Assembly (NCBI GenBank): GCA_029237685.1
Contig: JAQZBV010000038.1
Span: 1 to 46,526 of the forward strand
Source: Cytophagaceae bacterium
GTDB taxonomy: Bacteria; Bacteroidota; Bacteroidia; Cytophagales; Cytophagaceae
Direction: 5' to 3'
DNA length: 46,526 nucleotides
A program made the position numbers and the translations under genes. The notes under the pieces were generated by a model that was given only the letters and a program-made list of their open reading frames with translations, searched no databases and had not been told where the DNA came from. Shown here piece by piece: positions 17,147 to 25,792 of the stretch. The number at the start of each line of letters is the position of its first letter. The first letter of the stretch is position 1.

Positions 17147-17542
17147 ATGAAAATTTCTTTCTACCACAGGGCAATTGTATTATTGGTTCTCCTGATTACA
17201 GCTATTCTTAGCTCTTGCCGTTGCCATGTCGAAGACCCTTACCCGTTGGGATACAACTACATGAATGTCCCGGAAGGCGATACTGCCGTTCTAGACCATT
17301 TAAACATAGCAGGAATGGGTGCTCGCAAGAATAACAAGAATACCACATGGATTGTAAAAGGACATGTGGTGATGGATGAGCTACATGTATTGGGTCATGT
17401 GGTGCTTGAAGAAGGCGGACAATTGAATATTCTGGGAACATTGCATGTAGCTGAAGAAGCAAAAATCACAGTGAGGAGTGAATTGAAGTATTCGCAATTG
17501 AATCAGTTTGGTACTGTTGATTACCAAGCATTGGCAGATTAA
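17147..17542 (+). CDS. Short paralogue of the preceding beta-solenoid lipoprotein
   Basis: I chose the ATG at 17147, 8 bp after the previous stop, because it begins a lipoprotein signal (ILSSC, Cys24); an upstream in-frame start at 17102 would overlap the previous gene. The 131-residue product repeats the paralogue's frame (YNYMNVPEGDTAVLDHLNIAG, NTTWIVKGHV, ILGTLHVAEEAKITV) but ends where the longer protein goes on for another 115 residues. It is either a truncated duplicate or a deliberately minimal version. It ends 3 bp from the convergent glycosyltransferase gene. Confidence 0.7.
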   Translation: MKISFYHRAIVLLVLLITAILSSCRCHVEDPYPLGYNYMNVPEGDTAVLDHLNIAGMGARKNNKNTTWIVKGHVVMDELHVLGHVVLEEGGQLNILGTLHVAEEAKITVRSELKYSQLNQFGTVDYQALAD

Positions 17543-17545
17543 AAA

Positions 17546-18706
17546 TTACCTGGTATTAGAAGCCGCTTTTTCAAGCACAGCAACAGCTTGCAACGTCAAT
17601 ACTTTTTTATTGAAATGGGTTTCCGCTAACGCCCGGGAACGTTTCGCTATTTGATCATAAGACTGCATCAAAGGAGCCAAGGTAACTAGTTTGCGAAAAA
17701 AGCCAACAGGATTATTCGCCGAGTAATAAAATCCAATTTCATGTTGTTGAATCAAATCACAGATCCAGCCTTTAGTAGTAATAACACACACTTTACCCAT
17801 GGCGATGGAATCAAAAAATTTGTTGGGACTATTGGTAGTCAATACTTGCTGCGGTCCGAAGGAAGTATAGGTGACATGCGTTTGGGCGAGCAACTCCTTT
17901 ACCTGGTCTTTATTCAGTGCTCCTTTAAATTCGATATTGGTTAAAGACTGAGCCAGCCCTTTTAATCGTTCGGCTTCACTTCCTTTTCCTGCAACAATAA
18001 ATTTATAATCACCCGGAAAATGTGCCTGTGCGTAAGCAGCCAGTTCGATCAGTGATTCTACATGATTTACCTTGCCCAATGCTCCGAAGTAAGTAATCGT
18101 AAGCGGTAACGAAGGAGATGGAGCAGGAATAAAAAACTCACAATCACTCATGTTGGGAATGACGGAAGTGGGGGTATTACTAATTGTTTTAATGCCTTCT
18201 TCCATGCCTGGTGATAACGCAATGATATGTTTGGCATTATTATAAATGGATTTTTCCAATCCTTTTGCAACCGCGCGAAGGATGGGATTGTTCAGGTAAC
18301 CTAATTGTATAGGCGCTTCCGGCCAAAGGTCCCTCACTTCAAAGACATAGGGAATTTTCTGAAATTTGCGTAACCATAAAGCGATCAAACCTACCGTTAA
18401 AGGGGTAGAGGTGGCAAAAACTAAATCCACGCCTTTTATTTTTTTTGCCGTAGCATAAGCTTTAAAAATGAATGTAAGAAAGGCGATCACTCTTTTTATG
18501 AAACCATAAGAATTATCATAACCCACAGGTAAGTAGTACACGGTGGTGCCGTCTACGGATTTCGTTTCGCTGTGGGATTTATTGTGAGAAGTAATGATAT
18601 GAACATCATGCCCTTTGTCTTTGAGAGCCTGGCTGATATAATAGGAACGGATGGCGCCTCCCTGTTCTTGTGTGAGATAATACTGGTGAATGTAAACTAC
18701 TTTCAT
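17546..18706 (-). CDS. Glycosyltransferase family 4 (WcaI/WbuB-like)
   Basis: The 386-residue GT-B enzyme begins MKVVYIHQYYLTQEQGGAIRSYYIS, the usual start of GT4 enzymes annotated WbuB/WcaI, in which the Gly-rich loop contacts the donor. VFEVRDLWPEAPIQLG and IALSPGMEEGI are characteristic of the N-terminal lobe. The C-terminal lobe carries YFGALGKVNHVESLIE, FKGALNKDQVKELLAQ and SPNKFFDSIAMGKVCV, which includes the donor-binding Glu/Asp-type region. It probably adds a sugar to a polysaccharide or LPS repeat unit. No polysaccharide cluster surrounds it, so its pathway is not clear. An unusual palindrome separates it from nth upstream. Confidence 0.9.
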   Translation of the reverse strand: MKVVYIHQYYLTQEQGGAIRSYYISQALKDKGHDVHIITSHNKSHSETKSVDGTTVYYLPVGYDNSYGFIKRVIAFLTFIFKAYATAKKIKGVDLVFATSTPLTVGLIALWLRKFQKIPYVFEVRDLWPEAPIQLGYLNNPILRAVAKGLEKSIYNNAKHIIALSPGMEEGIKTISNTPTSVIPNMSDCEFFIPAPSPSLPLTITYFGALGKVNHVESLIELAAYAQAHFPGDYKFIVAGKGSEAERLKGLAQSLTNIEFKGALNKDQVKELLAQTHVTYTSFGPQQVLTTNSPNKFFDSIAMGKVCVITTKGWICDLIQQHEIGFYYSANNPVGFFRKLVTLAPLMQSYDQIAKRSRALAETHFNKKVLTLQAVAVLEKAASNTR

Positions 18707-18761
18707 GCAAATGACGCCTTACCGAAAAATAAACATACGAAAAAAGACTCTAGAAAGCGAG

Positions 18762-18812
18762 GAGCTAGGAGGTACGAGCTAGGGATAAATCCTAGCTCGT
18801 ACCTCCTAGCTC
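18762..18812. repeat. Perfect 22-bp inverted repeat of heptamers (GAGCTAG-GAGGTAC-GAGCTAG)
   Basis: The left arm 18762-18783 and right arm 18791-18812 are exact reverse complements around the 7-nt loop GATAAAT. Each arm is three 7-mer words plus one base. It sits between nth (ends 18844) and the glycosyltransferase start (18706), both on the minus strand, so a terminator or processing role is possible. The same words reappear at 25699-25726. Confidence 0.85.
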
Positions 18813-18843
18813 TTAACTTTTTTATCATACTATATATATGACT

Positions 18844-19497
18844 TTAACCCATTTTGTAAGTCTTGGCATAATACGCGCACCAGGGTTTAAGTCCGCACTC
18901 CTCACATTTGGGACTGCGTGCTATACAGATGTAGCGGCCATGCAGGATCAACCAGTGATGCGCAATGTGTACCAGCTCGGTAGGGAGATACTTCATCAAT
19001 TGTTTTTCTACTTCGAGTGGAGTTTTAGCGGTTTGTGTCACCAAGCCAATGCGTTTGGATACTCTAAAAACGTGTGTATCCACTGCCATGGCAGGTTGGT
19101 TGTAAACCACAGAAGCGATAACGTTGGCGGTCTTTCTTCCTACCCCTTGCAGGCTTTGCAAATCATTAACAGTAGAAGGAATTTCCCCCTTAAAATGATC
19201 CACCACCCGTTGGGCCATGCCCACCAAGTGTTTGGCTTTGTTGTTGGGATAGGAGATGCTTCGGATGTAGGCAAATACTTCATCCGAAGAGGCTTTTGCC
19301 AAATCGTATACGGTAGGAAATCGTTGGAATAAAGCAGGAGTCGTGAGGTTGACCCGCTTGTCGGTGCATTGCGCACTGAGTATTACCGCTACCAACAATT
19401 CATAGGGATTGGAGTAAGCCAATTCCGTTTCAGCCCCCGGAGCATGTGCTTCGAAGTAGGCTATGACGTGTTGGTAGCGTTCTTTCTTTGTCATCAA
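18844..19497 (-). CDS. nth: Endonuclease III (bifunctional DNA N-glycosylase/AP lyase)
   Basis: This 217-residue HhH-GPD enzyme has hairpin LQGVGRKTANVIA with catalytic Lys122 and catalytic Asp140 in AVDTHVFRVSKRIG. It also has a complete [4Fe-4S] cluster motif, Cys191-x6-Cys198-x2-Cys201-x5-Cys207. It removes oxidised pyrimidines in base-excision repair. Length and all key residues are normal. It lies just upstream of the glycosyltransferase and just downstream of the small gene at 19514 (16 bp), so it may be transcribed from the sigma-factor promoter. Confidence 0.96.
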   Translation of the reverse strand: MMTKKERYQHVIAYFEAHAPGAETELAYSNPYELLVAVILSAQCTDKRVNLTTPALFQRFPTVYDLAKASSDEVFAYIRSISYPNNKAKHLVGMAQRVVDHFKGEIPSTVNDLQSLQGVGRKTANVIASVVYNQPAMAVDTHVFRVSKRIGLVTQTAKTPLEVEKQLMKYLPTELVHIAHHWLILHGRYICIARSPKCEECGLKPWCAYYAKTYKMG

Positions 19498-19513
19498 TAA
19501 AAGGCCTTAGGAA

Positions 19514-19750
19514 CTAAACTCCTAATTTAGCCTTTTTCGCATAGAGCAATACTGCATCTATGCTTTTTTGAGCTGGCTCCAGCATGCTTTGATCAATCTG
19601 CTTAGTGATCTCGTGGAGATCACCGCAATATTGATTCACGCCCTCGTCAATTAACGTGGCAAGTAGGAGTTGATTGGATTGTTGTGCTGTTAAATCGTTG
19701 TAAACATAACGAGTGAGGTCATTTTTGGTAAAGTTTATGGTCATAGGCAT
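19514..19750 (-). CDS. Small protein overlapping the ECF sigma factor gene
   Basis: A 78-residue (or 76 from the second ATG at 19744) soluble, mostly helical protein, MPMTINFTKNDLTRYVYNDL at its start. Its start lies inside the sigma-factor gene with a 26-32 bp overlap, so translation is probably coupled. It has no membrane segment and no HxxxCxxC zinc motif, so it is not a classical zinc anti-sigma factor. The position suggests a sigma-binding regulator, but that is inference only. Confidence 0.7.
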   Translation of the reverse strand: MPMTINFTKNDLTRYVYNDLTAQQSNQLLLATLIDEGVNQYCGDLHEITKQIDQSMLEPAQKSIDAVLLYAKKAKLGV

Positions 19751-20321
19751 AAGATTGGGTTGCCAGCTTCTTACGCAGATTGAGTAAGGCGTATCGCATG
19801 CGGCCCAGAGCGGTGTTGATACTCACTCCTGTGGCTTCTGCGATCTCCTGAAAACTCATGTCTGAGTAGTGACGCATAATCAGCACTTCGCGTTGCACAT
19901 CGGGCAAACTTTGAATGAGATCTCTGATCAGCGTTTGATTCTCGTCTTTGATTCTCACAGATTCAATGGAATCTTCTGAAAAACTCAAAGAGTTGAATAC
20001 GTTCATGCCGTCTTCCAGCACGATCGTTGGGTAGCGTTTGGCCTTTCTCACGTGATCGATTGCCATGTTATGGGCAATACGTGCGATCCAGGGAAGAAAT
20101 TTACCTTCTTCGTTGTACGCTCCTGCATTAATTTTGTTGACTGCTTTTATCCAGGATTCCTGAAATAAATCTTCCGCTACGTACTTGTCCTTCACGATCA
20201 TATAAATAGTCGTGTACACTTTGGATTTGTGTCTTCGGAGTAGTTCTGCAAAAGCCTCTTCGTTACCATTCTTATATAGCGATAGTAGAATACTATCTTC
20301 CATATTTTTGTTAACTTTCAT
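19719..20321 (-). CDS. RNA polymerase ECF-type sigma factor
   Basis: The 200-residue sigma-70 family protein has sigma region 2 at about 25-95 (DLFQESWIKAVNKINAG, FLPWIARIAHNMAIDHVRK) and region 4 at about 135-190 (LPDVQREVLIMRHYSDMSFQEIAEATGVSINTALGRMRYALLNLRK). No region 1.1 or 3 is visible. Start MKVNKNMEDS at 20321; the ATG at residue 7 is a possible alternative. The overlapping downstream gene at 19514 may encode its regulator. It is divergent from uvrA with a 254-bp gap. Confidence 0.93.
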   Translation of the reverse strand: MKVNKNMEDSILLSLYKNGNEEAFAELLRRHKSKVYTTIYMIVKDKYVAEDLFQESWIKAVNKINAGAYNEEGKFLPWIARIAHNMAIDHVRKAKRYPTIVLEDGMNVFNSLSFSEDSIESVRIKDENQTLIRDLIQSLPDVQREVLIMRHYSDMSFQEIAEATGVSINTALGRMRYALLNLRKKLATQSYAYDHKLYQK

Positions 20322-20509
20322 GGTCGTATTATGTTTGGTTAACGTAGAGGTTTATGCCATATTGTACGAGGGTTTGGTGAAATAATAAAAACCAAGATTA
20401 TACTTGTGTTGTTAAGGTATATGAAATCCTTGAATAAGTCAAGTTCATCTCCCCATATTTAAACTTAGTATCACCACAAAAGGTTACAAAAATAAAAAAT
20501 CTCGTTTAA
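20322..20509. other. Sigma factor / uvrA divergent gap
   Basis: This AT-rich stretch has stops in all three forward frames. I searched those frames for the missing UvrA N-terminus (expected motifs of the type GARxHNLKNI and GxSGSGKSSL) and found neither. No hairpin, repeat or clear TAnnTTTG promoter box was seen. Confidence 0.6.
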
Positions 20510-20575
20510 ACCAGCGGAAATCAAAGATTTGGACCCTACTTAGCCTTCGATACTTTATTTGCTGAAGGACAACGC

Positions 20576-23209
20576 ATGTATGTGGAAAGTCTGAGTTCGT
20601 ATGCCAGACAATTTTTGGGCCGCATGGAAAAACCGGATGTAGAATACATCAAAGGGATTTCTCCTGCCATTGCCATCGAACAGAAAGTCAATACGCGTAA
20701 TTCCCGCTCTACTGTTGGTACCACCACAGAGATATACGATTACCTGAAACTCTTGTATGCGCGTGTCGGCAAAACATATTCTCCAATTTCAGGAGATGAA
20801 GTAAAAAAGGACAATGTAGCAGATGTGGTCGATTACGTATTAGATAAAGGCGATGGCGCGCGTTTGCTGATCTTGGCTCCGGTTGTACTTTCAAAAGAAA
20901 GATCATTGGAAGAAGAGTGTAATTTATTATTACAGAAGGGATATTCCAGAATTTTTGCAGACGGCGAAACTATTCAATTAGAAGAAGCGATCAATGACAA
21001 AGCATTTAAAAAGAAAAAACTAAAAAGTTTATCCATCGTTATCGACCGCGTGGCGGTGGCTGCAGATGATGAGGACTTGCGTCAACGCATTTCGGATTCG
21101 GTGCAGTCCGCTTTCTATGAAGGTCATGGAACCTGTGTCGTATTGGAACCGGGTAAATCAGAAAAAACATTTTCGGATAAGTTTGAAAAAGACGGCATCA
21201 CGTTCGAAGAACCTACTGCCAATTTTTTCAGTTTCAATAATCCTTTTGGCGCCTGTACCACCTGCGAAGGTTTTGGCAGTGTGCTGGGCCTGGATCCGGA
21301 TTTAATTATTCCGGATAAAAGTCTTTCCGTTTTCGAAGGCGCCATTGCTCCTTGGAAAGGGGAGAAGATGGAAGAACAATGGCTGAAACCTTTATTGAAA
21401 AACGGTATCCATTTTAATTTTCCGGTACACCGACCTTATGAAGAACTCAGTGAGGCGGAAAAACAATTGCTGTGGAACGGTAATTCGTATTTCGGAGGTT
21501 TGACTAAATTCTTTCAGTACCTCGAATCACAAACACATAAAATTCAGTACCGTGTGATGCTTTCCCGTTACCGCGGAAAGACAACCTGCCCCGATTGTAA
21601 AGGTACGCGCATCCGTAAAGACGCAGGCTATGTATTGGTAGGGAAAACGGCAATACAAGATGTCGTGTTAATGCCGGTTTCAAAAACGGTGGAGCATTTC
21701 AAAAACATCAAGTTGACGGAATTCGAAAGCAAAGTAGCGGATCGTCTCTTGGTTGAAATTATTAACCGATTGGAGTACCTCAATAAAGTAGGCTTGGGTT
21801 ATTTGAATTTGAATAGACTTACAGCATCCCTTTCCGGTGGTGAGTTTCAGCGCATCAAGCTGGCTACTTCTTTGGGAAGTGCATTGGTAGGTTCGATGTA
21901 TATCTTGGACGAACCAAGCATTGGTCTGCATTCCAGAGATACGAAGCGACTGATCGAAGTGCTGCTGAATTTAAAAGCATTAGGCAACACGGTAATTGTT
22001 GTCGAACACGATGAAGAAGTCATGCGTGCGGCAGATCAGATCATTGACATAGGTCCCTTAGCGGGCTCTGGGGGTGGTGAGTTGACTTATCAAGGCACGC
22101 TGAAAGATTTGATCAAGTATGCCGAAAGATCTTTTACCGCGGATTATTTAAACGGAAAAGAAGAAATAGCTGCTCCTAAAAAATACAGACAATGGTCTGA
22201 TTATGTAGAAATTTCTGGTGCAAGAGAAAATAACTTGAAGAACCTGACCGTGAAATTTCCTTTGCGCACGTTGACTGCTGTTACAGGCGTAAGCGGTTCA
22301 GGAAAATCTACATTGGTAAAAAAGGTATTGGTTCCTGCCATCCAGCGTACGCTGGGTATGGGCAGTGATACGCAAGGCCGCTACGATAAACTGAGTGGCG
22401 CTTACCGCAAAATCAGTCGAGTCGAATTTGTAGATCAAAACCCGATCGGTAAATCTTCGCGCTCCAATCCGGTAACTTATATCAAAGCGTTTGATCACAT
22501 TCGGCAATTGTTTTCGGAACAACCATTGGCCAAGTCTCGCGGTTATAAACCGGGTTATTTTTCCTTCAACGTAGAAGGCGGAAGATGCGAAACATGCCAG
22601 GGTGAAGGGATGATCACGGTAGAAATGCAGTTTATGGCTGATATCCACTTGACCTGCGAAGAATGCAAGGGACAGCGCTATAAGCAGGAAGTATTAGAAG
22701 TCTTGTATAATGAAAAAAATATAGCGGAAGTCTTAAACCTGACGGTAGAAGAAGCCGTAAACTTTTTTGTCGATAAACCAAAAATAGCCGAGCGCCTAAA
22801 ACCTCTATTGGACGTTGGTTTGGGCTATGTCAAGTTGGGACAGTCTTCCAATACCTTATCCGGAGGAGAAGCACAACGGGTAAAACTAGCTTATTTCATC
22901 AGTTCAGAAGGAGCCTCACTGCAAGATCATATTTTGTTTGTCTTTGATGAACCGACAACGGGTCTTCATTTTCATGACATCCGCAAACTCATCGATTCTA
23001 TTCAATCGTTGATTAATCATGGCCACTCCGTCATTTTGATCGAGCACAACCTGGATGTCATCAAATCAGCCGATTGGGTGATTGATATTGGTCCGGATGG
23101 AGGAGAGCAGGGTGGTACCATCGTCTATGAAGGCACACCAGCAGGCTTAGCGGCTTGCCAGAAAGGATATACAGGTCAATACCTAAAAGAAAAAATCAAG
23201 AGCAGCTAA
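20576..23209 (+). CDS. uvrA: UvrA excinuclease subunit lacking its N-terminal Walker A segment
   Basis: From the ATG at 20576 the 877 residues match UvrA throughout: MYVESLSSYARQFLGRMEKP, zinc-binding CTTCEGFG and CPDCKGTRI, first ABC signature LSGGEFQR with ILDEPSIGLH, and second Walker A VSGSGKSTL. A CETCQGEG...CEECKGQRY zinc module and LSGGEAQR/FDEPTTGLH then complete the second ATPase. Homology begins a little before the ATG (AFDTLFAEGQR from 20543). The roughly 70 residues expected before that, including the first Walker A GxSGSGKSS, are absent, and the frame closes at a TAA at 20507. ATP binding in NBD1 should therefore be lost. Explanations include a local deletion, an assembly join, or a degenerate second UvrA copy. 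Confidence 0.88.
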   Translation: MYVESLSSYARQFLGRMEKPDVEYIKGISPAIAIEQKVNTRNSRSTVGTTTEIYDYLKLLYARVGKTYSPISGDEVKKDNVADVVDYVLDKGDGARLLILAPVVLSKERSLEEECNLLLQKGYSRIFADGETIQLEEAINDKAFKKKKLKSLSIVIDRVAVAADDEDLRQRISDSVQSAFYEGHGTCVVLEPGKSEKTFSDKFEKDGITFEEPTANFFSFNNPFGACTTCEGFGSVLGLDPDLIIPDKSLSVFEGAIAPWKGEKMEEQWLKPLLKNGIHFNFPVHRPYEELSEAEKQLLWNGNSYFGGLTKFFQYLESQTHKIQYRVMLSRYRGKTTCPDCKGTRIRKDAGYVLVGKTAIQDVVLMPVSKTVEHFKNIKLTEFESKVADRLLVEIINRLEYLNKVGLGYLNLNRLTASLSGGEFQRIKLATSLGSALVGSMYILDEPSIGLHSRDTKRLIEVLLNLKALGNTVIVVEHDEEVMRAADQIIDIGPLAGSGGGELTYQGTLKDLIKYAERSFTADYLNGKEEIAAPKKYRQWSDYVEISGARENNLKNLTVKFPLRTLTAVTGVSGSGKSTLVKKVLVPAIQRTLGMGSDTQGRYDKLSGAYRKISRVEFVDQNPIGKSSRSNPVTYIKAFDHIRQLFSEQPLAKSRGYKPGYFSFNVEGGRCETCQGEGMITVEMQFMADIHLTCEECKGQRYKQEVLEVLYNEKNIAEVLNLTVEEAVNFFVDKPKIAERLKPLLDVGLGYVKLGQSSNTLSGGEAQRVKLAYFISSEGASLQDHILFVFDEPTTGLHFHDIRKLIDSIQSLINHGHSVILIEHNLDVIKSADWVIDIGPDGGEQGGTIVYEGTPAGLAACQKGYTGQYLKEKIKSS

Positions 23210-23259
23210 ATGGCTGTTCGTTGACGAATAATTTAACAGCAAAATTAATCTCCTCTAAG

Positions 23260-25689
23260 ATGCTTAAACCGCAACAGTGTGCTGTTATCTGCAGCCTTTT
23301 TATACTGACAATGTTCCAAGCGAATGCCCAGCAGCGCTGCGGAACAATGGATAAACACAAGACATTGATCAACCGTGATGCACAGTACAAACTACATTAC
23401 GAAGAAGCCCTTGAGTTCAGCAAAATCAAATCTGCTTCGAGAGAAGCCAATACACAGGGTACGGTATACAAAGTTCCTGTAGTCGTTCATATCATGCACA
23501 CCGGAGAAGCAGTGGGCACTGGATCTAACATTTCTAACGACCAGATCTATAGTGCCATTTCTTCCATGAATGATGCGTATAGAAAGAAAGCAACTTCAAT
23601 TTATAATGGCAACGGTGTGGACATGGAGATTGAATTTTGCCTTGCGCAAAGGGATCCCAGTGGAAATCCGACAAGCGGAATCAATCGCGTGAATGCATCC
23701 GCTACAGGTAATTATGGTGCGGAAGGTATGACGGATGCCAATGAAGTGATCGTTAAAGGGTTGAGCAGATGGCCCAATAACAGGTACTATAACATTTGGG
23801 TGGTATCAGAAATTGACAATAACGGTGCAGGCAGTGGAGTACAAGGCTACGCTTATTTCGCCTCCTCTTCCACTTCTCTGAATTATACGAATGTAGATGG
23901 GGCTGTCATGTTATACAATGCTTTTGGCTACGATCCGGAGGGGACAAGAAATTATAACCTGAAAAGTTATACCAATAAAAACATCACTTGTATTCATGAG
24001 CTCGGCCATGCTTTTGGTTTGTATCATACCTTTGAAGGAGACGGAACAGGCAGCACTTGTCCTCCCGTAACGAATGGCTGCGGAGATGATCAGGGAGATT
24101 GTTGCGGTGACATTCCCGCGCATAAGAGAAGTCAAAGCAATTGTGTAACCGGCACGAACGATTGTTTCGCCGCAGTATCCAGAGAATTATTCATTCACAA
24201 TTACATGGATTACTCTTCTGATGCTTGTCAGAATATGTTTACTGCCAATCAATATACCAGAGCAAGAAGCTTTCTTTTAACTGGTGGGGCAAGAGAATCA
24301 TTGGCATCCAGCAGTAATTTAACAGCCTGTGGATGTAATGGAAACACAGCACCCATTGCTCGTTTTTACACCTTAAATAAAAAACCTTGCGATGGAACGC
24401 CTGTGCAGTTTATTGATGAAAGCCTGAACGCTCCGGCTTCCTACAGTTGGACATTTGCAGGCGCGTCTCCCTTGACTGCTACAAGTCAAAATCCAACAGT
24501 CACATACACGGGATCGGGACCTTATACCGTAGCGCTTACTGTCGGATCTTCCGGAGGGCAAACGAACACGGCTACCAAAACAGATTACATAGCGCCTATA
24601 GCCGGATTAAATGGAGCAGGGCTGCCTTTTACCGAAAGTTTCGAAGGCACATTTGTTCCAACCAATTGGGAGTCTTCTTCAACTGATGCGTCGACAAACT
24701 GGGGAACGAACGGAACAAAAGTTTGGGAGAAAAGAACTGTGGCCGGTGGCGATGGAACTGCGGCGGCGGCATTGAATTTTTATAGTTACAACATCAGCGG
24801 CAGGACAGATGATTTGATTTCTCCCATGTATAACCTTACCGGTGTAAGCAGTGCAAGTCTTAGTTTTGATGTGGCCTATAAGTATTTTGATGCTACACAT
24901 GCGGATTCACTGGCGGTCTATGCGATTACAGATTGTGACCAGACCTATGAACGCATATACTATAAAGGTGGAGCAACACTGCAAACAACCCTTTTAACAA
25001 CAGATGACTTTATACCTCTTACAGCAGTTGATTGGCGCACTGAACCTATCAACTTAAGTGCTTACCTGGGCAAAAACGTGCGTTTTCTATTTAGAGGAAT
25101 CAATGATTTCGGAGATAACTTATACCTGGATAATATCAATATCACAGGTGTTAATGCTGCACCTGTTGCCGACTTCACCGCTTCTAAAACGGGCGGAGTA
25201 TCTAGCTCAGAGTCCATACAGTTTACCAATACTTCTACAGGAAACATTACTTCTTATTCCTGGAACTTCGGCGCTGATGCTACACCAGCTACAGCCAATA
25301 CGGCTGGCCCGCATAGCGTGAGTTACAGCAGCGCCGGGCCTAAAACAGTTTCACTGGCCGTGACAGGTCCTGGTGGAACAAATACGGCAACTAAAACAGA
25401 TTTCATAAGTGTTGTCGTGTCTATTATTTCCTCTAGTGCCTTAGAAAATGCCGGAATAAAAGTGTATCCCAATCCTTCAAAAGATATTTTATACGTCGAT
25501 GCAGGAAACAGTGAATTTGTGTCGGTAGAGTTGTTGGATGTATTATCCAACACGGTTATCGGAGAGCAGACAAAAACAGATGGTTCTTTATTGGAGATGA
25601 ATATAGGGGATAAGCCTCAGGGCCTTTATCTACTGCTGATTAGAACTGATAAAGGCAACTTTGGAACGCGCGTAATCAAGACAAACTAA
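23260..25689 (+). CDS. Secreted M43 (pappalysin-type) zinc metalloprotease with PKD domains and T9SS sorting domain
   Basis: The start at 23260 is chosen because MLKPQQCAVICSLFILTMF opens a signal peptide cut after NAQ; the longer frame from 23155 would overlap uvrA. In the 809-residue product, the RCGTMD opening is typical of cytophagalysin-like M43 proteins. The metzincin motif HELGHAFGLYH lies near residues 246-256, and the Met-turn NYMDYSSDACQNMFT near 314. Two PKD domains follow (about 360-450 with SYSWTFAGASP; about 630-715 with SYSWNFGADATP), separated by a jelly-roll (LPFTESFEGTFVPTNWE). The last 75 residues are a type A sorting domain (VYPNPSKDILYV...GLYLLLI). It is predicted to be exported by T9SS. 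Confidence 0.94.
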   Translation: MLKPQQCAVICSLFILTMFQANAQQRCGTMDKHKTLINRDAQYKLHYEEALEFSKIKSASREANTQGTVYKVPVVVHIMHTGEAVGTGSNISNDQIYSAISSMNDAYRKKATSIYNGNGVDMEIEFCLAQRDPSGNPTSGINRVNASATGNYGAEGMTDANEVIVKGLSRWPNNRYYNIWVVSEIDNNGAGSGVQGYAYFASSSTSLNYTNVDGAVMLYNAFGYDPEGTRNYNLKSYTNKNITCIHELGHAFGLYHTFEGDGTGSTCPPVTNGCGDDQGDCCGDIPAHKRSQSNCVTGTNDCFAAVSRELFIHNYMDYSSDACQNMFTANQYTRARSFLLTGGARESLASSSNLTACGCNGNTAPIARFYTLNKKPCDGTPVQFIDESLNAPASYSWTFAGASPLTATSQNPTVTYTGSGPYTVALTVGSSGGQTNTATKTDYIAPIAGLNGAGLPFTESFEGTFVPTNWESSSTDASTNWGTNGTKVWEKRTVAGGDGTAAAALNFYSYNISGRTDDLISPMYNLTGVSSASLSFDVAYKYFDATHADSLAVYAITDCDQTYERIYYKGGATLQTTLLTTDDFIPLTAVDWRTEPINLSAYLGKNVRFLFRGINDFGDNLYLDNINITGVNAAPVADFTASKTGGVSSSESIQFTNTSTGNITSYSWNFGADATPATANTAGPHSVSYSSAGPKTVSLAVTGPGGTNTATKTDFISVVVSIISSSALENAGIKVYPNPSKDILYVDAGNSEFVSVELLDVLSNTVIGEQTKTDGSLLEMNIGDKPQGLYLLLIRTDKGNFGTRVIKTN

Positions 25690-25698
25690 GATAGGGAT

Positions 25699-25726
25699 GA
25701 GCTAGGAGCGAGGAGGTACGGAAAGA
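25699..25726. repeat. Heptamer array GAGCTAG-GAGCGAG-GAGGTAC-GGAAAGA
   Basis: Four consecutive 7-mers lie just after the M43 protease stop. GAGCTAG and GAGGTAC are the same words as in the palindrome at 18762. Partial reverse-complement copies (CTAGCTC at 25780-25786) lie on the far side of the terminator, giving a nested imperfect palindrome around it. Confidence 0.75.
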
Positions 25727-25730
25727 TCAT

Positions 25731-25776
25731 AAAAAAAAGAGAATGGATTGCTTAGTCAATCCATTCTCTTTTTTTT
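25731..25776. terminator. Bidirectional 20-bp hairpin terminator
   Basis: The arms 25731-25750 and 25757-25776 are perfectly complementary (core GAGAATGGATTG/CAATCCATTCTC) with loop CTTAGT, flanked by A8 and T8. It lies between convergent genes ending at 25689 and 25793. Confidence 0.92.
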
Positions 25777-25792
25777 ACCCTAGCTCCTAGCT

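Noticed and set aside
18838..19332. 164-residue plus-strand frame
   Set aside because: It is entirely antisense to nth, which has all catalytic and iron-sulphur residues.
20340..20545. Possible frameshifted UvrA N-terminus in the gap
   Set aside because: All three forward frames were read; none shows the NLKN or GxSGSGKS motifs, so a simple frameshift does not explain the loss.
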